A stretch of DNA of 64,000 bases. It comes from Stomoxys calcitrans. Its lineage: Eukaryota; Arthropoda; Insecta; Diptera; Muscidae. The stretch lies in the NCBI RefSeq assembly GCF_963082655.1, contig NC_081555.1, forward strand, positions 25,354,776 through 25,418,775. The letters are read 5' to 3'. Both the position numbers and the translations under genes were made by a program. Below the pieces are notes generated by a model that was given only the letters and a program-made list of their open reading frames with translations, was not told the origin of the DNA and did no database searches. Every line of letters begins with the position of its first letter. Position 1 is the first letter of the stretch. Positions 55,842-64,000 of the stretch are shown here, one piece after another.

Positions 55842-56465
55842 GTTAAAGCGTGCTAAGTTCGGCCGGGCCGAATCTTATATGCCTTCCACCATAGATCGCA
55901 TTTGTCGAGTTCTTTTCCCGATATCTCTTTTTAGGCAAACATATGATAAAAGGAAAGATTTGCTATGATATTGGATCTATTGGGTTGCCCAAAAAGTAAT
56001 TGCAGATTTTTTAAAAGAAAGTAAATGCAAAATTTCGGATGAGAATTGCGCCCTCTAGCGGCTTAAGGGGCAAGATCCATGGCAGCTATACCGATTTATA
56101 TGGCAGCTATACCAGGATGTTGGAAATAATACCATAACACCACATGTAAAATTACAGCTAAATCAGATAAGAATTGAGGACCTATGAAAGCTGAAGAAGT
56201 CAAGACCCATGATCGGTTTATATGGCAGCTACATCAGGTTATAAACCGATTTGAATCTACTTAGCACAGTTGTTGGAAGTGATACCAAAGCACCACGTGC
56301 AAAATTTCAAATCGGATGAGAATTGAGCCCTCTAGCGGCTCAAGAAGTCAAGACCCAAGATCGGTTTATATGGCAGCTATATCAAAACATGGTCCATATT
56401 TCGAGGTGTTACAAACAGAATGACGAAATTAGTATACCCCCATCCTATGGTTTAGGGTATAAAAA
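55842..56465 (-). mobile_element. Complete DINE-like element (family 1)
   Basis: The right block in reverse is AAAGCGTGCTAAG, the hairpin TTCGGCCGGGCCGAA (55858-55872), TCTTATATGCCTTCCACCAT. Two to three monomers follow (GCGCCCTCTAGCGGCTTAAG, GATCGGTTTATATGGCAGCT). The left end is TCGAGGTGTTACAAACAGAA, ATTAGTATACCCCCATCCTA, GGTTTAGGGTATAAAA. Comparing ends shows the subterminal inverted repeat TATACCCTCCACCAT. The usual GTCGATCTAGCCATG part of the left block is deleted. A mariner-type terminus lies inside at 55980-56029. Confidence 0.75.
55980..56029 (+). mobile_element. Truncated mariner-family terminus
   Basis: TTGGGTTGCCCAAAAAGTAA, TTGCAGATTTTTTAAAAGAA, then AGTAAATGCA follows a TA dinucleotide. 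I recognise this as the end of a mariner element or MITE common in flies (TTGGGTTGCCCAAAAAGTAA). Only one end remains. DINE-like sequence resumes at about 56030. Confidence 0.6.
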
Positions 56466-58979
56466 ATAATACGAGTAAAACTTAAAAAAAATGTACCCAC
56501 CCTTTGTAACGTCTTTTGAATAAACGATACTGTTGGATACTATTTCACAAGTATGTATACAAATTTTCCATTCTGTAGTTTATTCAGCTGATTAAGACTT
56601 AATTTAGTCGCAAAAATTCTATAAATATTAAAATAAGTCTTTTCCAGAAAACTTAATTAGCATATCTCAAACAAAAACACCAAAATCCCCTAATTCTTCA
56701 TAAAAAAGATCAATGAAAGAAAGAAAAAACTGAGGCCCATATGAAGGAGACACGAATCATATTATCAATAAAACTCGTACTCTCAATATAAATTAAAGCT
56801 GGCACGCAAGCGCGCCTTTTTCAACGTCATCAATACGTACACATAACGTTATTCACCGAGACAACGAACGAAAACGACGACGACTCATCCAAAGTTAAAT
56901 AAGGCACATTTTTGCAAGTCTGGTTTGTGGTTTCTTTGGCATTTTTGCTACTCGCAGCTAACAAAAAAAACCAATAAAAGATACCAGCTTAAAGCAGACG
57001 CCAAGAAAAGTTTGGCACCAACTACATAGCCGTACAACAACAGAAACTATGGTTTAGAGAATGACTGAAGAAGACGGATGAGTCAAAGAGAGGGGAGGAG
57101 ATTTGGTGGGCTGGCTCTGTCTGTCTTGGGGGCTTGGCGGGTGGTTGGGACCGGCAAGGGATAGAATGTTGCAGAAAATTTTCCATTGATAACTACCACC
57201 AATACAGAGACAAGATTCCCCACACGACAAACGACGACAGTCAGCCACATTAAAATTTCGTGGGAATGATGAAATTCATTTTTTGCAAAGTGAGTATACA
57301 TAGAGTGAGAGAGAGAGAGATAAAGAGAAGAAGTAGCAGCCAAAAACACAATCCCAAACACCTCTCACTCGAGTTATTGCAATAGGTTAAAAAATAATTG
57401 AGGAAGAGTGTTCTTATCTCCCAGTCAAAAGAAATATTGTTGACTTTTTTTGTGGACCTTGGTAAATATACAGTTAAAAATTAGCATTTTAATAATATAT
57501 ATCAGGGAACGCGAGACAAATAACTCTTCAAATATTTGTTGTAGAGTGCCAAAAATTTTGTTAAAAAAAATTGCATTACTGCGAAATTTCCATCACGTGC
57601 GTCATTTTGTCATTGAGGCAACGAATTTTTAAAAGATACATAACAGCTGCCACATTTTGTATGAAAACAACTTATCAGTTTTCAAATTCTAAAATAGAAA
57701 AAAAGAACAAAATCCGGAAAGAATGTCCGTACTTTCACAGTTATAATAAATAAGAATGGGGTTGCCATATCTGCTAAACCCTATAAGAGTAAGATATCTG
57801 TCTATTTAATCAATAATGCAAAATAGTTTTTAGCTTTAAAGAGTTAAACCAACCAACCGCCCAAAAATCTTAAAAGTATATTAAATAAAAATATTATTTA
57901 ATCAATTCATATATGTAATTATTATTTTTGAAGCTTACTACTTAAGAATGGGACCATTAACATCACTTGCCGAAACAGCCAAGCAGCTGTTCTTCTCAGC
58001 AAGGCATTGTCATGGAGTTGCCATCTGTTTCAAATTGCCTTATTATGTACAGCAGCTTAGATTTAAACCACCATAAATGAAATACAGCAAACATTTGAAA
58101 CATTTTTTTTTCCAAAACTATTTTCTAAACACATTTTTTTTTATAAAAAAAAAATCCTTAAAAATGATTTAAATTTTAAACGTTTCTTTTGCCATGGATT
58201 TCGTGAAAACCACCAATTTATGAAAAAACATGTATACGGTGCCATTAAACCCAAATTTATACTTAAACTTGTAACACATACATAATTATATTTTTGCACT
58301 TGAAACTTTTTCACTTTTTTTTGAAAAATATTTTTTAGAAACCCACTTTTTATTTCTTTGTATACCGATAAATGATTTTTTCTATATACAACAAAACGCA
58401 CAAAACACAGAAAATTATGCGAACATAAACTTTTTTCTTCTTCGCTTCATTTAAAGAGTATTTTTCGGATTTTTTTCTTCTGTTTTTGTTGTTGTTTTCT
58501 TCGTATGACGCACGGAACACGCGCAACGCTTTTATACGAGGTGCGATTGATTAAACGTTCAAAAGTAAACTAAAATCCATATATTTGGGGGAGCTCTGCT
58601 TAGAGTACGAAAAATGTTTTATGCATTATGGCCACCGCACCACTATAAAGCAGCAGCAGTACCACACACAATATCACCTCAATACTATGGTTGATGGGAG
58701 AGTCAGAAGCAGGCTTATTAGCCGACTGACTGACTGACTGACTAACTCTTCGCCGTCTAGACTGACGAACAGAAAAACGTTCAGATAGTCAGACATATAA
58801 CTTGTCTTTTAAAGTAAAGAGTAAAGTACACGACTACAACAATACACAACACAACATATGTCGGCATATTAAACCAACAAAATGAAAAAAATAAACACAT
58901 TGCGAATGAAAAATACGAAAAAGAAGCTTAAACAGAAGCGTGGCATTAACATTAATACTGAGAGTGGGTTTGGAAATTG
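56466..58979. other. Non-coding stretch with simple repeats
   Basis: No gene recognised. GA-rich tract at 57303-57332 and a GACT tetranucleotide tract at 58724-58743. The region 56800-57330 is less AT-rich than its surroundings. Frames at 57054-57361 there have no recognisable domain. Confidence 0.4.
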
Positions 58980-59205
58980 TAAAAAATAAAAACAATTCAA
59001 ATTAAAACTAAAATACATAAAAGACCAACCAAAAATAAATAAATTTTAGTTAAAAACTTTAAAACTAAAAATAAAAAAATTAAATTAATAAAAAATAAAA
59101 AAAAAAAAATGTATATATAAAAAAAATATATATAAATATATATATAAAAATATATATATATATATATAAATATATATGTAAAAATAAAAAATAAATAAAA
59201 AAATA
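58980..59205. repeat. A-rich and TA-repeat tract before a SINE
   Basis: An AAAATAAAA-type tract with an irregular (TATA)n block at 59109-59180. The SINE starts directly afterwards. Confidence 0.75.
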
Positions 59206-59206
59206 C

Positions 59207-59340
59207 GGTGGAGGCATGTCCGCCTATGACGCTGAACGAATGGGTTCGAATCATGGCGAGACTATCAGAAAAAAATTTCAGCGTGAGAAGTTGGCCCCTG
59301 TTCCTTAGTGGAATGTTCATGGGCAAAATTTGCAATTTGC
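59207..59340 (+). mobile_element. tRNA-derived SINE (copy 3, internally deleted)
   Basis: GTGGAGGCATGTCCGCCTAT, a GGGTTCGAATCAT box B, GGCGAGACTATCAGAAAAAA, then directly TGAGAAGTTGGCCCCTGTTC and CTTAGTGGAATGTTCATGGG, ending CAAAATTTGCAATTTGC. The central ~150 bp present in copy 1 is missing. The A box is deleted. Confidence 0.7.
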
Positions 59341-59579
59341 AAATAAAAAATAAAAAAAATGAACAAAAAACTTTAAAAAATTTTAAATTAAAAAAAATAA
59401 CTTTAAATTAACAGCAAAAAGTAATAAAAATAATTTGAATGTAGGTTTGGAAGCTATGCGGGATAATATTTTCATTTATTTCACAGAAAGAGATGCTTGG
59501 GTAGCTGGTATTGCGCTTGAGGAGGATATGAAATCGTGGATACTGGGCAGGATGGTTAAGATAACCTGACAGTGTACAG

Positions 59580-59686
59580 CAGTGGTGGGCAAATATACAC
59601 ATACTATTGCACATGGTTGTGTACGTACACAATAACACAAGCCCATTAGCTTGAAAACCGCGTGCTTGTTAGTGTGCCCACCACTG
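59580..59686. mobile_element. Small hAT-like MITE (107 bp)
   Basis: Perfect 12-bp terminal inverted repeats CAGTGGTGGGCA (59580-59591) and TGCCCACCACTG (59675-59686), a typical hAT terminus. The flanking 8-mers GTGTACAG and GTGTGTAC match only in part. A perfect 16-bp palindrome (TTGTGTACGTACACAA, 59617-59632) lies near the centre. Confidence 0.65.
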
Positions 59687-59926
59687 GTGTGTACACCACC
59701 AGATAATCGAAATCCTTTAGAGGGATTTACCACCCACTATTCCTAGGATTTATGTCGATGGTATGGCGTGGCAAATTGTTAGAGCGATCCGGCTGCCGTT
59801 CACGTAGAGGTAGAGAGGCAAATGTTTGATATATTCCTATCATTAATATTGGCTAAGTTGATTTTTTTTTGCAAAATTGAACAAAAATAAGCTATCAGAC
59901 GCCGAATATATCTCTTAAGATACATT

Positions 59927-60085
59927 GTACCTATGGAAAACGCAATTTTCATTCGATTGGTCTAAAATTTTATACAATGATTTCTCCGATGACGTCCAAA
60001 TGACTTTATTAAATTTGGTTTTATTCGGTCTGTGTATTGACATTGCTTCTTTATAAATCGATCTCTCGATTTCTACTTCTCATTA
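59927..60085 (+). mobile_element. DINE-like monomer fragment
   Basis: GAAAACGCAATTTTCATTCG, ATTGGTCTAAAATTTTATAC, CTTTATAAATCGATCTCTCG, ATTTCTACTTCT follow the family-1 monomer order. No end blocks. Confidence 0.5.
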
Positions 60086-60121
60086 TCGTTTAAAATATTG
60101 GTGATGGTACATTAACGATAG

Positions 60122-60129
60122 TATCGATA
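60122..60129. promoter_or_regulatory. DRE-like palindrome TATCGATA
   Basis: An exact match to the DREF-binding consensus known from fly housekeeping promoters. No transcription unit is recognised beside it, so it may be chance. Confidence 0.2.
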
Positions 60130-60209
60130 TTTATTATTAAAAATGTCGAATGTTGCGATTATCAATAGTTTGCCAGCTCTATATTCATATCCTCAAACAG
60201 TGCTATTAA

Positions 60210-60590
60210 ATACATAAAACAAAAATAAAAAAGAAATTGGAAAAAATGTAATAAAAACCAAAAAAAAAATATTAAAAGAAAACAAATACACAAAAAAAAA
60301 CAAAAAAACAAAAATAAATAAAAATCTAAAAAATTAAAAAAAAAATATTAAAATACACAAAACAAAAAAAAATTAATTAAAATAAAAATTAGTAAAAAAG
60401 TTTTTTCATATAAAAAATAATATATAAATATAATATAAAAATAAAATAAAACTATAAAAAAAACTTTAAACAATAAAAAATAATAAAAAAAATAATTAAA
60501 TAAAAAAAATAAAATAAAATAAAAAAATAAAATAAAAAATAGAAAATAAATAAAAAATAGAAATTACAAATAAAAAAAAATGCAACCACA
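60210..60590. repeat. A-rich low-complexity tract
   Basis: About 380 bp of AAAATAAAAAA-type sequence without a stable unit. Confidence 0.8.
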
Positions 60591-61379
60591 TTTTGCCTTA
60601 ATTTTTAAAAATGCTTTTATGTTTGCTTTTTATTCTAAACAGAAGCAAAATCAAAGCCTCTTAGATTCTGGATTCTGTTGGACCAAAAAGCTATAAAAAG
60701 AAACTACCTATTTTGGTAGAAAATCGAAGTCCAAAAACAGATGAGTGAACGGACGGCACACCAATAAATGTGTATGCTGGAATACGCACACATTGGAATG
60801 TTACTCTTTGACAATCAAAGATTGGTGAGTAAAAGGTTTTGGCTATTGTGTGTGTTGCTTAGATGTTTTTTAGGTAGAGATATTGGCGGTTAGTGGTTTC
60901 TTTTTTTATTGTGCTCGAAGAAAAGTATCCTGATATAATCCAATTTCCGTTCAAAGAGGCATGGGTCTATAACTGCACAGCTCACTAATTAATTTGTAGA
61001 TGAAAGCATGTCATCTTTTTGAGGATTGGAGGACTGATGATGAAGCTTTTGTCAGCTTCAAAATTGCAATCTCCATAGCCTGCCCCATGCATTTGTAGTA
61101 CTCCACATTTTGCCTTAACTTTTTAAGAGAAGTTTGTATTTTGCTTTCTATTCTTAATAGAAATTTTAGAAAATCGAATATTAACTACAAACTCTAATTT
61201 AATAATCTAACAATAACCTTGATTACAAGAATATCAAAGGAACAGAAAAAATAATTTTGATGCCGAGAGGCGCGGATTAGGATTTTATTTTAGATACATA
61301 GCTTCCTCGGGGAAACTTCTTAGAATTGTATGTAATTAACGTTTTTGCTGCACGATTTTTAATTTTTTTCTCATCCATA
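60591..61379. other. Non-coding stretch with a spaced direct repeat
   Basis: CCACATTTTGCCTTAA, then TTTTTAA, then TTTGCTTT(T/C)TATTCTAA and AGAAAATCGAA occur at about 60591-60725 and again at 61113-61178. No gene recognised. Confidence 0.4.
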
Positions 61380-61685
61380 TAAATCAATCCCGGCCTAGTA
61401 TATACAATATTATTTATGGGGTCGCAGATCAAGTTTTTTAAGGTGTTACGAACGGAATCACAATATTTGTAAAACTCTCTCCATCCTCCCTCTCTCCTCC
61501 CCCCTCCTTTCTATGGTGATGGATATACAAATTTCGAGTTGGTACGAAAGGAATGACTACATTGGTATACTACCCCCACTCCTCCATGGTGATGGTTATA
61601 CAAATTTCGAGGTGAATCACTAAATTTCTGCATTTGTATACCCCACCCCCTCCTCCTTTCTATGATGGTGGATATAAAAAATCCT
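61380..61685 (-). mobile_element. DINE-like left end present in three tandem copies
   Basis: After TATTTATGGGGTCGCAGATC, the terminal phrase (TTCGAG/TTTAAGGTG..., ACGAA(A/C)GGAATGACTACATT, GTATACTACCCCCACTCC, TATGGTGATGGATATA) occurs three times, ending near 61527, 61604 and 61680. The pyrimidine-rich CCCCCTCCTCCTTTCTATG replaces the usual CCCCCATCCTATGG. Confidence 0.6.
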
Positions 61686-62526
61686 ACGCTACTGTTTTTC
61701 AGTAATGCGGCGCCAATTTTACCTCAAATGGTATGTTAGACGAGATAGGTAATGAAAACCAAGCTAAAAATAACAAGCACACAATTTTAGTTAGACATTG
61801 AGAGAAGAAGAAAGAGATGTTTACTCTCCCCACAGAAACTTGTACTTAATGGCATTTGCTGCCAATTATTACTCTCTTGCATTTGTTGAGTGCATTTGTA
61901 GAAGAGCTAATAATTGTTGGCATAAATTTACATGCAATAGAATTGTAAAGTGTTAATTGCCTTTAAAACACCATATATACAATATGTGCAAATTTTTAAA
62001 CAAATATATGTGTCATACATAATATAAACCAAAAAGAGTGAGAGAAAAATGAAATTTGCTAAATAAAAAAGAGGATAGGTATGGCAAAGAGATAGAAAAT
62101 TTGAAACCTTTATAACTAACCAACTTTGAGAAGGAAGTATTGTATTACACAAATTCAAATAAGTAGAGCAAAAAGTGTCAAAACATATTAAGGAAGATAA
62201 AACAAAGGTTCCAGACTCTCCTCTGCAAAGAAGTCACCAACAACATTTGACACATTTTTGCTGTTTAACAATCATTAAGTGAATCTAAAGCGTTTGCCGC
62301 CGACGGCGTCACCGCCCAGACAATTTAACAGCATGGCTGAAAGAAATTTTGAACTTTGATCTGAGTGTGAGTGTATGATGTTTACATTTACATAGGTATA
62401 CACATTCACGTACACAATCAGCGCTTACACATCAAACACTGAGTGTCATTTCTTTTATTCGGAGAAATTGATGTGTGATCAATAATATACACGTTTGAGC
62501 ATGTTTGGTTCTTCGATAAATGTATG
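61686..62526. other. Non-coding stretch
   Basis: Nothing recognised. The 76-codon minus frame at 61928-62158 has no motif. Confidence 0.4.
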
Positions 62527-62528
62527 TA

Positions 62529-64000
62529 CAGCGGTCAAAAAAAGTATTCATCATTAGCAAAATTGATAATAAATTCACTTATTTTGGGTAATTGAAGAAA
62601 ATTTAAAGTAAACAAATAATGCAGTTTTATGCAATAGTTTATTTTTCGTAATATGTTTTAAAATAAATTCAAAAAATAAATTTAATTAGCGCAAAAAATG
62701 CAATTTTATATAATAACACCAAAAACAGAACAAAAAAAGTATTCATCATTGATGTGCTATCATCAAAGTCAAATTCAAATATTATTTGGGAATCCCCCTT
62801 TTCTGTTTTATTTAGTAAAGGAGGCTTTGCCCTTGACAGCAAATATTTAATTTCATTGAAAATATAGTTTTTGTCAAAATGGGTCGTAAGCAAAACGAGG
62901 TTTCTGATGAGGTAAAAGTTTTGATAATAAAACACCACAGGAATGGTTTAACTCAAAAAACTATCAGTGAAATATTAAATAGACCACGATCTACTATACA
63001 ATCCATCATCAGAAAGTGGACAGAAACGAAAACTGTTGACAATAAACCAAGATCTGGTCGACCAAAAGCACTTTCAGTTGGAGATGTGCGTTGGCTAGTG
63101 CGGCAAGTTCAGAAAACTCCGAAGACAAATGCGACCATTCTTCGTAAAAACACTATGGAATATTTAGGGAAGGAAGTTACTACACAAACAATTCGAAATA
63201 CACTCAAAAGGCATAGTTACAGAGGAAGAACTGCACGTAAGAAGCCCTTTATAAATAAAATAAACCGAGTGAAAAGGCTAAACTTCGCAAAAATGTATGT
63301 AAAACAGCCCGAATCATTTTGGAAAAGTCATTTTTGCAGACGAGAGCAAGTTTAATCTTTTTGGGTGCGATGGAAAGGTCATAGTGTACAGAAAACCAAA
63401 TACAGAGCTTGAAGAACGAAACACAGTTGCTACTGTAAAACATGGTGGAGGTGGTTTAATGGTTTGGGGGTGTATGGCGGCTTCAGGAGCGGGAAATCTT
63501 GAAATTATTAATGGAGTAATGGATCATAAGTATTACATTGACATTTTAAAGAGGAATTTAAAAGATAGTGCTGTAAAACTTGGGCTTGGTAATAACTTTC
63601 AATATTATCAAGATAATGACCCCAAACATTCTGCTTTAAATACCAAGATGTGGATGCTGTATAACTGCCCCAAAGTCATTAAAACTCCTCCTCAAAGTCC
63701 CGACTTGAACCCAATTGAACATCTTTGGGAACATCTCGAACGCAAATTGAGAACGCGCAATTTTTCGAGCAAGAGTCAAATGCAACAGGTGATAATGGAG
63801 GAATGGACTAATATAGACCAAAATGTAACCGCTAAATTAGTCCAATCGATGTCAAACCGTTTAAAAGAAGTTATAAGACGCGGTGGTCGAATAACAAAGT
63901 ATTAATTTTTTTAAATTATGTTATTTATTTTTTTGTTTTTTTGCAATGATGAATACTTTTTTTGTTTAATTTTTTGTGTTCAGCTGTAAAATGGCCCTTT
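62529..64000 (+). mobile_element. Tc1-type transposon with IR/DR ends, right end beyond the window
   Basis: The left end begins CAGCGGTC after a TA (62527-62528). The 20-bp direct repeat CAAAAAAAGTATTCATCATT occurs exactly at 62536-62555 and 62731-62750, and in reverse complement at 63945-63964. This is the IR/DR arrangement of some Tc1 elements. By symmetry the right outer repeat should lie about 195 bp further on, outside the window, giving a total of about 1.6 kb. It encodes one transposase, broken by a frameshift. Confidence 0.85.
62879..63905 (+). pseudogene. Tc1-family DD34E transposase with one frameshift
   Basis: The N-terminal part (62879-63355) holds a two-part helix-turn-helix DNA-binding region (KTISEILNRPRSTIQSIIRK, residues 27-46) and an SGRPK linker at 59-63. 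The frame shifts at 63323-63328, just after FWK, by a net +1 (one inserted or two lost bases). The open continuation 63327-63905 carries the first catalytic Asp (IFADES, Asp codon 63339), then GGGGLMVWGC, the second Asp in YYQDNDPKHSA, and Glu in SPDLNPIEHLW with 34 residues between them. It ends at 63905, the normal length (~340 aa). Everything except the frameshift looks intact, so decay is recent or may be a sequencing error in an A run. Confidence 0.85.

Noticed and set aside
57054..57361. Minus-strand frames in the GC-richer 57-kb region
   Set aside because: Two overlapping frames without motifs. The DNA is rich in GGT/GGC and GAGA simple sequence.
1..64000. CRISPR array or prokaryotic gene cluster
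   Set aside because: No regularly spaced short direct repeats with unique spacers. The tandem repeats present are long monomers of fly transposable elements.

Overview
The window is repeat-dominated, AT-rich nuclear DNA of a higher (calyptrate, probably muscid-type) fly. This rests on the repeat content. It holds a BEL/Pao retrotransposon, a Tc1 element with IR/DR ends, LOA/Jockey-like, CR1/Jockey-like and RTE-like LINE remnants, a tRNA-derived SINE, and many copies of a tandem-repeat element whose left block (CCCATAAAGTATATATATTC, then GTCGATCTAGCCATGTCCGT) resembles Drosophila DINE-1/INE-1. I recognise no host exon, tRNA, rRNA or CRISPR array. The DNA may be intronic or intergenic.

Layout. 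1-10 kb: AT-rich DNA, a SINE split by a DINE-like element, a second SINE, a CR1/Jockey-like LINE tail, and a ~400-bp tandem repeat interrupted by the 3' end of another LINE (8.9-10.3 kb). 11-17.4 kb: stacked LINE pieces, a DINE-like array, and a LINE fused to a decayed Tc/mariner-superfamily transposase. 17.4-27 kb: AT-rich DNA with an ~840-bp A-rich tract, a DINE-like copy, and a second transposase remnant split by an insertion. 27-33 kb: DINE-like arrays on both sides of an RTE-like reverse-transcriptase remnant. 33-38.4 kb: AT-rich DNA with several perfect hairpins.

38,431-47,275 is the best-preserved feature: a complete BEL/Pao LTR retrotransposon on the minus strand. Its two 519-bp LTRs look identical, its target duplication is a perfect 5 bp (GGGAT), and one intact 1777-codon Gag-Pol frame is open. 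An extra 217-codon frame follows pol and carries a second copy of the Gag zinc-knuckle cassette with exactly the same cysteine/histidine spacing. The element sits in one unit of a local tandem duplication, and the other unit preserves the empty site.

47.7-62.5 kb holds more DINE-like copies (some carrying nested MITEs), A-rich tracts, a SINE, a small hAT-like MITE and AT-rich DNA. 62.5-64.0 kb is a Tc1-type transposon with a DD34E transposase broken by one frameshift. Its right outer end lies beyond the window.

Two signals stand out. One is the duplicated nucleocapsid-like frame of the BEL element, which may use its own splice acceptor. The other is the DINE-like superfamily: two sequence-diverged families share the same end layout, differ in terminal hairpin sequence but not its position, and use internal monomers of about 153 and 305 bp (one and two nucleosome lengths).
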